DNA from: Crocosphaera sp.
GTDB taxonomy: Bacteria > Cyanobacteriota > Cyanobacteriia > Cyanobacteriales > Microcystaceae
NCBI GenBank assembly: GCA_030065735.1
Contig: JASJDD010000027.1
Span: forward strand, 1 to 35,439
Length of the DNA: 35,439 bases
Reading direction: 5' to 3'
Shown here: in pieces, positions 1-10,400 of the stretch
Layout: each line of letters begins with the position of its first letter
How positions within the stretch are numbered: the first letter of the stretch is position 1
Translations under genes and position numbers: made by a program
The notes under the pieces: model-generated
Seen by the model: the letters and a program-made list of their open reading frames with translations, nothing else
What the model was told of the DNA's origin: nothing
The model's database searches: none

Positions 1-218
1 CATCTGTATCCACTGAGAGTCCCTGTTCGGTTCCTGAAAGGGTCGTATTACTGGTGAGAAATTTGAGACGATTCCCTTCAAAATTATCGGCTTTTACCTG
101 ACCATCTACCCTTAAGTTCGCCGTCTCATCTCCCTCTTTAGCAATGGTGACATCTGTATCCACTGAGAGTCCCTGTTCGGTTCCTGAAAGGGTCGTATTA
201 CTGGTGAGAAATTTGAGA
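1..218. repeat. 150-bp direct repeat inside the DUF6519 gene
   Basis: Bases 1-68 and 151-218 are identical, giving a 150-bp period, which is 50 codons in frame. The repeat probably continues beyond the left edge. Perfect identity over 68 bp implies recent duplication or gene conversion. The encoded unit looks like a repeated beta-structured fibre segment. Confidence 0.9.
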
Positions 219-1948
219 CTATCTACGGTTAATTGACCTTGGGGTCTAATGATAACTTGGTTTTGACTCTTGTTATTATTATTATCAGGATCATCAGTAA
301 AAAAGCGAGCAATGGGGAATTGATAACTAAATTCTGTAGGGGATTCTAGAGGGGGATCAAACGGTAAATCAACTTTAAAAGCAGCACCATCACCATTGGG
401 ATGATCGCAGGTTTCAGGATTGATTTCAGTTATCATTCTTGCTTGATTTCCAACAAATATTGTTGTTCCCGAAACAAGTTTCTTTGCTGGACTAAAATTA
501 GTGGCAATAAAAATAGTATCATCATTATCATCTTTTTTTATTTCCAGTTTTTCCTGAGTATTTTGGCTGTCTATTTTAGTTCCGTTAACTACTAAAGTTG
601 CTGATGTTTCTGATGTACCAACACTCAACCTTTTTAAGTTTGTTAAACCTTCTTTGTCACTATTAGCAAGAGTATTCTTTAGTGGTGGAAAGATGGGGCG
701 TTCATCAGTCCAATTTCCAAAAGAATCTCCCAAAAATTGTGCTGTTGCTAATTTTAGATAATAATGTTTAATTCTCTTTAAATCTAATTTTTCATCCTCT
801 TCTTTTGTTATTTGGTTAGCTCTAACTGGGAATAAACAGTAATCTCCGGTTTGATACTGAAAATTCTCAGGATTACCCGAAAATTCTACCTCAATTCCAT
901 CTTCTAGAGTAACTTTTCCAGAGGTAGCATACAGTGGTTTATCGGTTTGATTGGGATCATGATTCCAGAGACGTAGTTTGATTTTTTGGGAAGTTCCGTC
1001 TTCATCTGTAAGAGGAAAATTTTCAGAATTGATAGCATCTCCAATTTTTGTATTGGGAGCGATTATTACTTGGCTTCCTTCGGAGGAAATGGGAATAACA
1101 TTAGTGAGTTGAACTAAGGTTCCCGGTTTATTATTTTTTTCTCTAGATTCATCAATAACTTCTATCCATTCCCCAGGGGAAAAAAATTGAGAAATATCAA
1201 GATTGCGACTATCTATCGTAATCCTATTATTTTCAATATTTTTAACAGCAAAAGCAATAGAACCATTACTACGTGACCATTTAAACTGAGCTTCTTTTGG
1301 TACTCCACCTTTATGAATTTCGATACGATAGAGACGATTTTCGGGAATTGATCTAGTGACTCTAGCTTTTATCAATTCTTTAAGATATTGATCATATTGA
1401 TCATTAAGAGCGTTATTACTTTCACTCAAATCATTCCATTTACTTTCCTTGATCAGTTTAACTTGCCAAATTGTTTTGGTCCGAGTCGCTGTATCTAATC
1501 CATTGAGAGCGACTTCAAATAAATCGGGATCTTCTAGTGCAGTAATATGACGTTCCCAAACATCTAAATAAGCTGCATATTCTGTCCCTTGTTCTAAGTT
1601 TTCTAAATCTTTTAATGCTTGATCTTGAGGATAGTCTGGCTGTTTAGTGTAAGATATATTTTCTTTTAGTTGACATAAAATACCATTGACATAAATATGT
1701 CCTTTGACAATCATAAAGTTTTTATTATTAAGCCCTATAATTGTAAAATTTTTACCATCATTTTTTTCTCCTGGTGCGCCTGATCCTGAATCACCAATCA
1801 AGTTCTTGGCGTAGGTTTGCATTAAATGCTGTTGAATCGCTACTTGTTCATTCCAATCAGCATCTAATTGCAGTCTTCCTTGCTGCATATAAACCCCTGT
1901 ATAACCTTTTTCGGGATCAAATGTAAACCTTGTAAAATCACCTTTCAT
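1..1948 (-). CDS. DUF6519-type CIS-associated protein, C-terminus cut by the window edge
   Basis: The frame is open from an ATG at 1946-1948 to the left edge, giving about 649 residues so far. The N-terminus (MKGDFTRFTF, then GVYMQQGRLQLDADWNEQ) matches what I know of DUF6519 proteins, which are found with phage-tail-like injection systems. A good ribosome binding site (AGGAGA) precedes the ATG, and the gene starts only 10 bp after the stop of the upstream tail-protein-I-like gene, so it is the next gene of the baseplate operon. The middle is beta-rich. The visible C-terminal end has at least one and a half copies of a 50-residue repeat (LKFLTSNTTLSGTEQGLSVD...), which looks like fibre or spike sequence. 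A role as an outer baseplate or fibre-linked component is inference. Recognition of the family is from memory of its N-terminal motif. Confidence 0.8.
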   Translation of the reverse strand, partial: MKGDFTRFTFDPEKGYTGVYMQQGRLQLDADWNEQVAIQQHLMQTYAKNLIGDSGSGAPGEKNDGKNFTIIGLNNKNFMIVKGHIYVNGILCQLKENISYTKQPDYPQDQALKDLENLEQGTEYAAYLDVWERHITALEDPDLFEVALNGLDTATRTKTIWQVKLIKESKWNDLSESNNALNDQYDQYLKELIKARVTRSIPENRLYRIEIHKGGVPKEAQFKWSRSNGSIAFAVKNIENNRITIDSRNLDISQFFSPGEWIEVIDESREKNNKPGTLVQLTNVIPISSEGSQVIIAPNTKIGDAINSENFPLTDEDGTSQKIKLRLWNHDPNQTDKPLYATSGKVTLEDGIEVEFSGNPENFQYQTGDYCLFPVRANQITKEEDEKLDLKRIKHYYLKLATAQFLGDSFGNWTDERPIFPPLKNTLANSDKEGLTNLKRLSVGTSETSATLVVNGTKIDSQNTQEKLEIKKDDNDDTIFIATNFSPAKKLVSGTTIFVGNQARMITEINPETCDHPNGDGAAFKVDLPFDPPLESPTEFSYQFPIARFFTDDPDNNNNKSQNQVIIRPQGQLTVDSLKFLTSNTTLSGTEQGLSVDTDVTIAKEGDETANLRVDGQVKADNFEGNRLKFLTSNTTLSGTEQGLSVDTD

Positions 1949-1958
1949 AATGTTTCTC

Positions 1959-4900
1959 CTAAGTCATATAAAAAATTTCTGCTTTTAAACCAAAGCGAAC
2001 ATATTCATCTAATAATGCTTTGAGGTTGTCTTCCCGTTGGGGTTGTTTCAGTCGGTTGAAGACTCCCATTTCTGAACCATCTTCAGCACCCCGACGAATT
2101 TCTGAGGGACAATTTTGACTAAGTTGAGCATAGGCAGGTTGATTGTAGTCTGTTGTGGTATATTTAGGCTCTACTCTCAAGAGTATGGAATTGATCTCGG
2201 TTACACCCTTTAAACCTTGGTTAAGGACTTCCCATTGTTCTCCTTGATTATGCGATCGCAAGACATCACCGGTAGCTGTCCCGGCCCAAATTGTATTATC
2301 TTGGAGGACAACGGTTAAAACGGTAATTTGTCGATGGGATAAACTTAAGTTCAGTGGTTCCCAGCGATCGCCGTTATTAGAGGAACGAAAAATGCCATTA
2401 GCTGCGGTTCCAGCAAACAGATAATGACAAGTAAATTCGACTTCTCCTGATAAAGCTGGACAGAATGGTGCATCGAGCATTAGGGTTTTGGTTGAGAGGT
2501 CGATTGATTGAATCATTCTTGTTTGATCGCCAATGGTAATGGTGCTACCCTTTTTAAGTTTTGTGGCAATCTGTTCGTCTATAACCACTAACTGACGATC
2601 ATTGACGTAAACCCTCCCTATGATAGTTTGAATTGCTAAGGAGGTAATTCTGCTTGGGGTTAAACCGTCACTAACAGATTGCCAGTGTTTACCGTGATCG
2701 AGAGAACGAAAGACAAATCCTGCGCTTGTAGCAGCAAAAATGCGGTCATGGGAGTCAATCGCCAAAGCTGTGATCTGTTGATGGGTTAAACCCTTATTTA
2801 TCTGATTCCAAGCTTCTTTTGTCTCTGACCAACGAAATATCCCCTCATCAGTCCCTGCAAAGATTCTTCCCTGAGAATCCATGGCCAACGCTGTGATCTG
2901 TCCAGGTAATGGCTGATCATTCATCTTTATCCAGGTTTCTCCTAATTCTTGTAATCGCCAAACATATCTGTTGCTTGTCGCTACTAAGCAAATATCTCTT
3001 TTTTCTGAGTTTTCTGATTCTGTCATGGTGGTCTGTTGAAGAGACATTGTCTCTTGTAATCGTTGAGGATTTGCATAAGTAATGAAGGCAGTAATATCAG
3101 TATTAATTAAGGGGTTAATTTGTTTTTTTTCTCCATTAATTATTTTAATTGTTTTGGGTTCAATTTTTTCCCATTTTTCTGAATTTTTAGTAGGATATCG
3201 ATAAATTTTAGACCCCATTACTCCAGCCAAGAAGATAGTTTTATTATTACTTTTGTGGTAACTTCCTAAAGCAGTAATAAACTCAGTTTTTAGCTTAGTA
3301 CTTTGCCAAGTTTTTTTACTTTCTTGCCATTGTAGAATACCTTGATCGGCAGTTCCTAAAAACATAAATTTCATTATAGAGAGAATATAGCGCATCAAGC
3401 TATAGGGAGCATCCCATTTTTGTAAAAGCATCACCCAAAGTAATGATAAACTAAGGGTTTCAGTACCTCTTAAAAAAGCTAACGTCCAAAATTGGAATGC
3501 TCTCAAACTATAATATATTGATTCTACTAACATTTTTAGTAGAAAAGTTTGCCAATAGTAACTATTTTTAATAGCAAAGGCTGTGATTGGTGCAGATAAA
3601 CTTGGTAATTCTTGTAGAGCTAAATCCGGTTGACAACGATAGCGTGGTGGCGTGTAAGAACCGAGAGGAACATAACAAAAGCGTAAACAACCCTTTTGTT
3701 GATTAATGACTGAAACTACATCATTAAATAGACTATCACTAGCTTCTAAAAGACGAAGATTTATCATTCCTAAAACAGTGCTTCTTTGAATATCTACTTT
3801 TGTTCCCAAGGCGTTTATCGCTAAAAATTCATCTTGTATATCTAAGGAGTAATTGAGAGAATTTTTACTGATAATACTATCGGCGATAACTAATTTAGGA
3901 ATAGAGTCAGCCAGATTAATTGAACCAATAATACTATAATTAATCTTAATTTCTAAGTCACTGTTATCAAAAGTTAAGTCGTTCTGTTCTGAAGGCAAAC
4001 AGTAGGACTCACACAGCCCTTCTTGGTTATTATTTGTCTGATTATTTATGTCTGATTTTTGACGTTGATAAACTTCTTCTTGAAAAGCACACCATAATTT
4101 TTCCCACGCTTCTATCAGATAGTGATTCAATTTTTCTAAGCGTTGTTTCGGCGGAAGCTTATTACTAAATCCTAGCTTAATTATTTTAATAATTAAAGAG
4201 AAAAAATAAATTACGAACAACAAAAAACCACTATTATTATCATTTTCATTATCTTGATCAGGCTCAAGATTATACTGATAATTATCTTCTACAACTGGGT
4301 AATTTTTGATAGCTTCAACTGTCAACCCGCCGAAGATTTTTGGAACAACAGTACAATGATTAATGGTCAGTTTTTTGAGATAACCAGGTTGCACCTTTAA
4401 CTGATCTTCAATGAGTAATCCATCCAGCAAAAGTTCCCCTGGTTGAAATTCTGGTGAACGAGGATCGTTGGGATTAATTTCACCTTGAATTGAGAGACTC
4501 CCTCCCAGGTGGGGTCGATAACCATCAGCAGCTAATAATTGTAATTTTAGTTGGAGTTTTTTACTATTAGGAATAATCAGGTCTAGATTCCCTGTATAGG
4601 TTTGGTTATCTTTAATAAGAATCACGCCTGTTTTGAAATTTTCGCCATTAGTGATGATAAAATCGAGATTTTTTTTATCATTTTCATTCTCTTTTTTAGC
4701 CGTTATACTATCTGATTGAGGTTCAATCGGTACAGTACCAATATGTTGCCAACTTTGTCCTGTTTCACTATTCTTAACATCAGTATTATTAAAAGGTTTC
4801 CATCCTTGTCCTCGTTGATAAGAAGCAAAAAGCATTAATTTTCTTCCTGGGTATTGACTGAGATCAATTTCCCAATCAGACTCTAAAGAAATTACCCGTC

Positions 4901-7409
4901 CTAAAAGATCAACCGCTTTCCCTTTACTTATCTTAATGAGCGCAGATTGAGGATTAGTAATGGTTAGATTATTAGGGAGAACACCATGTTTAAATTGAGA
5001 AGATATTTGTTGAGGTTTAGCTACTAGGTTTCCTCTGGAATCAATTTGCAGTCTAGCTAAACTTAAAGATTGATTTTGATTGCTTGAATCATTGGTTGGG
5101 TAAACTTGAAATTCCCAATCTGGTCCAAAGTTTTGTTGACGATAAGCAATGGCCAGAATCACAGTTTGATTTCGATATTTTCTCAATCCTCTTAATCGAT
5201 AATCTTGTTCTAGAGTAATCGTTTCTCCTTCTTTATCAATTCCTTGTCCTGCTGTTATGGTCACACTGCGATCGCCGATTTCTCCTGTTACTTCTAATCC
5301 TTTAACCACCCCTTCCACAAAATTAGGACGCAAAGGTTTTTCGACTTCCAAGTTTTCAATCGTAATTTCAGGAACTTTTAATTTAGCTAAACGAATATAA
5401 CGATTAATGGGGTAAATTTCCTCATTTTTAGCATCTTCATCTAAGAGAATATATAATTGCCAATTTCCCCCGCTAGGAACCTCAGAATAAGTAATAGCTA
5501 ACCAAATTGTTTGTTTTTGATATTGTCTTAAATCTAAGGAAATATTACGATCAAGAATAATCACCCTTCCTAAATCATCAATAGCTGTTCCAGGAGTAAC
5601 AATAGCTTCGAGAATGTCCGAGGGAGTAATGACTGTCAATCCTTTAACAATACCCGGTTGAAAACGAGAATAATTAGTATTATTTGGTACAGTTTCAATA
5701 TGATCATTGATATCCAAACTAAAGCTAGTTAAACGAATATAAGTATCATCAGGATAATTTTTTTCTTGTTGATAGGAAATAACATTAACCTGATAGCTTG
5801 GTTCAAATTGATTAATCCAATAGGATAAAACGACAAATAAGGGTTGTTGAACGGGGAGCGAAGCTTTAATTTCATCTAAATTAATAACAATATTTTCCTC
5901 AACATTAATAGCAATTCCCTGTTTATTAATGGCTAAACCAGGGGTAATAATAAATTCTCTGCTACCAACACTTGTCTCTGGTGAATCAACAGTTAAACCC
6001 TTAACAATCCCAAATTGAAATGTCAAACGAAGTTCTGATGATATGGGTAAATTACTGACTTTTTGCTTGGGAATTTCTAAACAAGCAAGAGGAATAAATT
6101 TTTGCTCAAGAATAGCTTGCCATGCTATTACTGTACCATTCCAAGTTTGCACAGCATCCAATAAGGGATTAGCCTTACCCGAACGCGCTTTTATAACTTC
6201 CCAATAAAGGGAAGGAAAAAAGGAATCGGAGGGTTTTGGTAAGGTTTCTGAGGGAATCTCAGTCATGGTTTCGGTGCGATTGTAGGGGCCACCACCGAGA
6301 TCGCTACTAAATCCATAGCCATAGTTAACTGTCACTTGACTGGGAGGGTTTGGCTCTAGAAATACCATCTCTCCGTATTCGGGATCAACAGCAACTCTTT
6401 TTACTGACTGAGGTGAATTTCTCAGAGAATTGGATAAATTATTGTCTTGATTGAGTTGATTAATCAACTCTTTTTTACCATTTTGAAAAAGTTTAGTAAT
6501 GAGAATTTCTTCTGGAGAAATTGGTTGAGGTTGACCATTAATAAAAATCTGAAAAACTGGATTTTCTCCTTGATAAACCGGATAATTAGCAGACGTTTCT
6601 AACTGTCCGGGTACGTTAATTGCTTCGGCTAAGTGAGTAATATCGATTTCTGGTTGAGGTAAATTAAACAGAGGAACAGAATCGCCCAAGGGACTAAAGG
6701 TGTAACAACGTCCCTGTAGATCACTGTCTGCTAATTCCACTGGATAAGCGTTGACTCCCACCAAAGGATAACTTTGTAATCTCCAGAGAAATAAACCAAG
6801 TTGGCGAACATCATATCTACCCTGATTGCTATTGGCCTGACCAATTTCAACGGAGTAAGAAACTTGTTGTTCAAAGGGAGAACCAATTAAATTAATGGAC
6901 TGAGATGCTTTGAGATCGACCGTTGTATTCTGAGGACGTAAATGGTTAACATTTTGACTGATAGCCAAACGCTCATAAAACTCTACCACTCTTCCTCGCC
7001 ACCCACTTACATCCCTGGCCAGTTGTTCAAGGACCGGTGCAGTGCCTTTTCTGCGTCGATAGGCGATAGTATTGGCAACGTAGGCGCGGGTTTCTTGTTC
7101 TCCATAACCCCCAGTTTGCTGGAGTTGAGAGGAATTGCTGTTTCTTATCCCCACCCCACTTACCCCCAAAAGATCCCCAATATAGGGAACAACCCAAGGG
7201 TCACAGGTTTCAATAAACCAATTTTCGTAAAGATCCCCGATATTCGTTTCCAGGATGTTTAATTCCCGTTCCATGATGGACAGGAGTTGTTTTAATTCGT
7301 CCTGATTTTGAGATTCTTGATAGTTTCTGGCTAAAAAACGCTCTAACCCCCCTTCTCGGTAGATGGCGGGTAGGAGTTCATAAAGACGGTTGCTGGATTC
7401 GGTATTCAT
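1959..7409 (-). CDS. Giant tail-protein-I-like baseplate protein with repeat, membrane and propeller segments (1816 aa)
   Basis: The N-terminal ~170 residues (RLYELLPAIYRE; DPWVVPYIGDLLGV; YRRRKGTAPVLEQLARDVSG) look like the phage tail protein I / P2 gpI-type domain of eCIS baseplates. Residues ~465-870 hold four ~100-aa repeats, each starting near G(I/V)VKGL.V and containing ITPG.AID..GR-like blocks. A strongly hydrophobic stretch at ~1060-1080 (FLLFVIYFFSLIIKIIKLGF) looks like a transmembrane helix. A second hydrophobic stretch at ~1302-1335 comes from an inserted MITE-like element. Residues ~1350-1748 carry about seven Ycf48/BNR-like blades (FAGT..GIFRS...G..W). The ATG overlaps the stop of the upstream gene by 4 bp (ATGA), so translation is probably coupled. 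The family is far smaller in phages. Membrane anchoring of the baseplate is inference, suggested by thylakoid-anchored CISs known from Anabaena. Confidence 0.85.
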   Translation of the reverse strand: MNTESSNRLYELLPAIYREGGLERFLARNYQESQNQDELKQLLSIMERELNILETNIGDLYENWFIETCDPWVVPYIGDLLGVSGVGIRNSNSSQLQQTGGYGEQETRAYVANTIAYRRRKGTAPVLEQLARDVSGWRGRVVEFYERLAISQNVNHLRPQNTTVDLKASQSINLIGSPFEQQVSYSVEIGQANSNQGRYDVRQLGLFLWRLQSYPLVGVNAYPVELADSDLQGRCYTFSPLGDSVPLFNLPQPEIDITHLAEAINVPGQLETSANYPVYQGENPVFQIFINGQPQPISPEEILITKLFQNGKKELINQLNQDNNLSNSLRNSPQSVKRVAVDPEYGEMVFLEPNPPSQVTVNYGYGFSSDLGGGPYNRTETMTEIPSETLPKPSDSFFPSLYWEVIKARSGKANPLLDAVQTWNGTVIAWQAILEQKFIPLACLEIPKQKVSNLPISSELRLTFQFGIVKGLTVDSPETSVGSREFIITPGLAINKQGIAINVEENIVINLDEIKASLPVQQPLFVVLSYWINQFEPSYQVNVISYQQEKNYPDDTYIRLTSFSLDINDHIETVPNNTNYSRFQPGIVKGLTVITPSDILEAIVTPGTAIDDLGRVIILDRNISLDLRQYQKQTIWLAITYSEVPSGGNWQLYILLDEDAKNEEIYPINRYIRLAKLKVPEITIENLEVEKPLRPNFVEGVVKGLEVTGEIGDRSVTITAGQGIDKEGETITLEQDYRLRGLRKYRNQTVILAIAYRQQNFGPDWEFQVYPTNDSSNQNQSLSLARLQIDSRGNLVAKPQQISSQFKHGVLPNNLTITNPQSALIKISKGKAVDLLGRVISLESDWEIDLSQYPGRKLMLFASYQRGQGWKPFNNTDVKNSETGQSWQHIGTVPIEPQSDSITAKKENENDKKNLDFIITNGENFKTGVILIKDNQTYTGNLDLIIPNSKKLQLKLQLLAADGYRPHLGGSLSIQGEINPNDPRSPEFQPGELLLDGLLIEDQLKVQPGYLKKLTINHCTVVPKIFGGLTVEAIKNYPVVEDNYQYNLEPDQDNENDNNSGFLLFVIYFFSLIIKIIKLGFSNKLPPKQRLEKLNHYLIEAWEKLWCAFQEEVYQRQKSDINNQTNNNQEGLCESYCLPSEQNDLTFDNSDLEIKINYSIIGSINLADSIPKLVIADSIISKNSLNYSLDIQDEFLAINALGTKVDIQRSTVLGMINLRLLEASDSLFNDVVSVINQQKGCLRFCYVPLGSYTPPRYRCQPDLALQELPSLSAPITAFAIKNSYYWQTFLLKMLVESIYYSLRAFQFWTLAFLRGTETLSLSLLWVMLLQKWDAPYSLMRYILSIMKFMFLGTADQGILQWQESKKTWQSTKLKTEFITALGSYHKSNNKTIFLAGVMGSKIYRYPTKNSEKWEKIEPKTIKIINGEKKQINPLINTDITAFITYANPQRLQETMSLQQTTMTESENSEKRDICLVATSNRYVWRLQELGETWIKMNDQPLPGQITALAMDSQGRIFAGTDEGIFRWSETKEAWNQINKGLTHQQITALAIDSHDRIFAATSAGFVFRSLDHGKHWQSVSDGLTPSRITSLAIQTIIGRVYVNDRQLVVIDEQIATKLKKGSTITIGDQTRMIQSIDLSTKTLMLDAPFCPALSGEVEFTCHYLFAGTAANGIFRSSNNGDRWEPLNLSLSHRQITVLTVVLQDNTIWAGTATGDVLRSHNQGEQWEVLNQGLKGVTEINSILLRVEPKYTTTDYNQPAYAQLSQNCPSEIRRGAEDGSEMGVFNRLKQPQREDNLKALLDEYVRFGLKAEIFYMT
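3397..3512. mobile_element. MITE-like element, copy A (100 bp at 3405-3504 plus flanking duplication)
   Basis: The element is bounded by GGGAGCATCCCATTTTTG (3405-3422) and the inverted CAAAATTGGAATGCTCTC (3487-3504); 15 of 18 positions pair. The flanks AAGCTATA (3397-3404) and AAACTATA (3505-3512) look like an 8-bp target-site duplication with one change. It aligns without gaps to the 100-bp copy at 9560-9659, with about 11 differences by eye. Element plus duplication add 108 bp, so the host frame is kept. The read-through peptide contains TLAFLRG and LSLSLLWVMLL. It has no room for a transposase, so it would be mobilised in trans. Confidence 0.8.
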
Positions 7410-10400
7410 AGGTTCTCTACCACGGTTAGCTTAATATTGCTAGGTTGAAGTCTTAACAGTTGACTCGGTTGAACTTGGTTCTTGGCAAAATCCCAAAAGG
7501 CAATGGAAGCATCGAGAAATGGCTGTAAGGTGCGACTAGCATTCAGGCGATGGAAAAAGTCTAAATCCACCGCCTCAACCCCCGTAACCGACTGAATCGC
7601 AGCGATCACTTCCGATTGGGTCACAGGTTGACCAAAGGCGCGTTTTTCAAAGGCAAAGATGTCTAGGAGTTTTTCACGGATACTAGCTTCAACAATGGGG
7701 GTTTGATAGCCTGTTATTAGCTTGACTTTGGCTTCGATGCTGAAGAAAAGTGCCTCAAAAGAGGATATCTGCACCGGTTGTACGGAATCCCTGACTGCAT
7801 TGATCCCATCCACTAAACTCCGATAGAGGGCGGATTCTGAGGGAATTGGTTCCCCCCCAATTCCTGCGATAGTCAGATGCAAAATCTCTGTTGTCCCATT
7901 CCAAAGCGGAGTTGCTTGAGCTTTAGCAATACCGGCAAAGGCCTGAGCAAAATCCTCAAAATCTTGCCGTGAGACAATGCGATCTAGGGTGCGAGTGGTG
8001 GCAGGAACCGTACTACGAGCAGACTCTAGAGATTCCCCATCTGCGCCTCCAGTTGCGGGTAGAGGATTGATGACATCCTGAATATTTGGCGGGCCAGTCT
8101 TTTTCAAGGCAATTTGTTCCGCACCCACATTACCCCCTAATCCCAGGCCACTGCGATAGGTGGCGGTGATGTTTTCCTGGCCACTGGGTAAGCGGGACCC
8201 TCGATAACCATCCCCAAAGGTAATGCTGGTGGTGCCATCGTCTTCAATTCTCAGGATATAGCTGCGATCTTGTTGATTGAGGGGATAGAGGGAGGGAACT
8301 TGTTGCCATTCCACCTCATTGACATACACTTGCAGTGCGCTGTCGCTACCAGTGGGGGTTGCAGAGGCAATATGGGTTAGGGGAAGTTGAGTCAGGGTAA
8401 AGCTTTGATTGCTTAATATTCCGTTGCCACTACCGAGAATTTCGCTGACGGTTTCCCCATGATTGGCTTCGACTACATTGGCATAAATGGTGACAGTAGC
8501 GGGGTCGTAGCTATATTTTAAGGCTTTGTCGAGGAGCAGTACGGGTAGGTCTTCGTTATCCGGTGGAAAGTCGATTAAGGCGATTTCGCTAACTAGGGGA
8601 TCTTCTTCGGCCCCTGGATATAAGTTAATGTCATCGGGGGTTGTGGTTATTAGTTTGCCTGAGAAGTTATTACGATTTAAAACCTCCCATTCGGTTTCAT
8701 GTTCATTAATTATCTTGGGTACTGTTACGACTCTTAAAAGATCATCAAATTGCAGTTCTACAAAATTGAGTCTATCTGAGGAAAATAAAATACCAATACC
8801 ACCTACATAAAGGTGATTTTTTTCAATGAGAATTGCTCGCACATCTGTATTGGTTAATCCTATACTAACAGAGTCCCATTGCCAATTATTTTGGTTTTTG
8901 TTGAGTCGGAATACTCCTCCTGTGGCGGTTCCTACCCAGAAATTTTCTTGTTTTTTATCCAATGTAAAGCAACGAATTTCTAAATCTTCAAGTCCCTGAT
9001 TAACTGGTTCCCAACGTTTATTATTATCAGAATTATTCTGACTCCGAAAAACTCCACTACCTGCTGTACCAACAACGATATAATCCTCAACATAATCCTC
9101 AACATAATCCTCAACTATAGCGATAGCAGTAATATAGAGATTTTCTAACCCGGTATAAATGATAAAAGTCTTTTTTTCTAGTCCTGGTTTAAAGGGAGTA
9201 TTAACAGTTAATTCTTGATCATTCTTGCTAACACTGACCACAGTGCGAATTTGACCATCAGACTCAATCTGATCACCAGGATTTAATTCAGTCAAAAAGT
9301 TGCTGTCTTTTCCAGTGACGGTGACACCATTACTAGAAATTGTTCCACTACCTGGCCGAGTCTTGTTCCAATTTTCCCAAGTCACTCCATTATTAATTGA
9401 ATAAAAGATGCCATTTCCTGCTGTCCCCACCAATAACTTGTCATCTTGACTTAAGATTACTCGAATATCCTGTTTTGTAAGTCCAATATTTACCCAAGTT
9501 TGCTCCTGAGATGAATACTGAAAAACACCAGCGTTTAGGGTTCCAGCAAAGAGAAAATAGGGAGCATACCATTTTTGTAAAAGCATGACCCAAAGTAATA
9601 ATAAGCCAAGGTTTTCAGCACCTCTTAAAAAAGCTAACGTGCAAAATTGGGATGCTTCCAGAAAATATTGCTCCTCCTCTGTATTATTATTTTGACTACT
9701 GGTTAATATTTGTACATTGGGTGGTGTTTTTTGTAGCGTAATGGTTTGCCAAGTTTGACCTTGATCGATTGAAGAAAATAACCCCTCTTTTGTACCTACA
9801 AAAATTTCATCTTCCTTCCTATCAATTAACAAACTTTGAATATCTTGATTAGTTAATCCCTTAATTGTATGTTCCCAAGTTTGTTCTTGATCAAAAGACC
9901 GAAAAACCCCTGACTTTGTACCAGCAAATAAATAGAGACTATCATCAAAACGATGGGAGACTAGGGTTTGCACATTGTTATAAATTAATCCTTGATTACT
10001 GTGTTCCCAGTAAATTTCTGATCCAATATTTTCTGTTTGAACCCACTGCAAAAGTCCATCTTGTGTTGCTGCTAGAAGACGATTTTCTGAGTTAACTATT
10101 AAAGATTGAACCGAGCGATCGCCTAAACCAATATTCACAGATTCCCATAACTCTCCATTAAAACGAAACATACCTTGCTCTTCGGTAGTAGCGAAAAGAT
10201 CGTTATTATTAGTATCTACAAATAGTTTAAGAATTTGAAGACTATTAAGATTGTTATTAACTGCTTCCCAAGTATCATTAGTCTCATTTAAGAGGAATCG
10301 AAAGACCCCACTAACAGCAGTTCCTGCATACAGAAAACGTTTACTCGACTGGGATGAACCTACTATTACTAAACTAACAATATGCTTATCACTTAGATCA

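Noticed and set aside
401-595. Plus-strand open frame of 64 residues
   Set aside because: It lies antisense within the DUF6519 gene, is low-complexity in Phe and Ile, and has no start signal.
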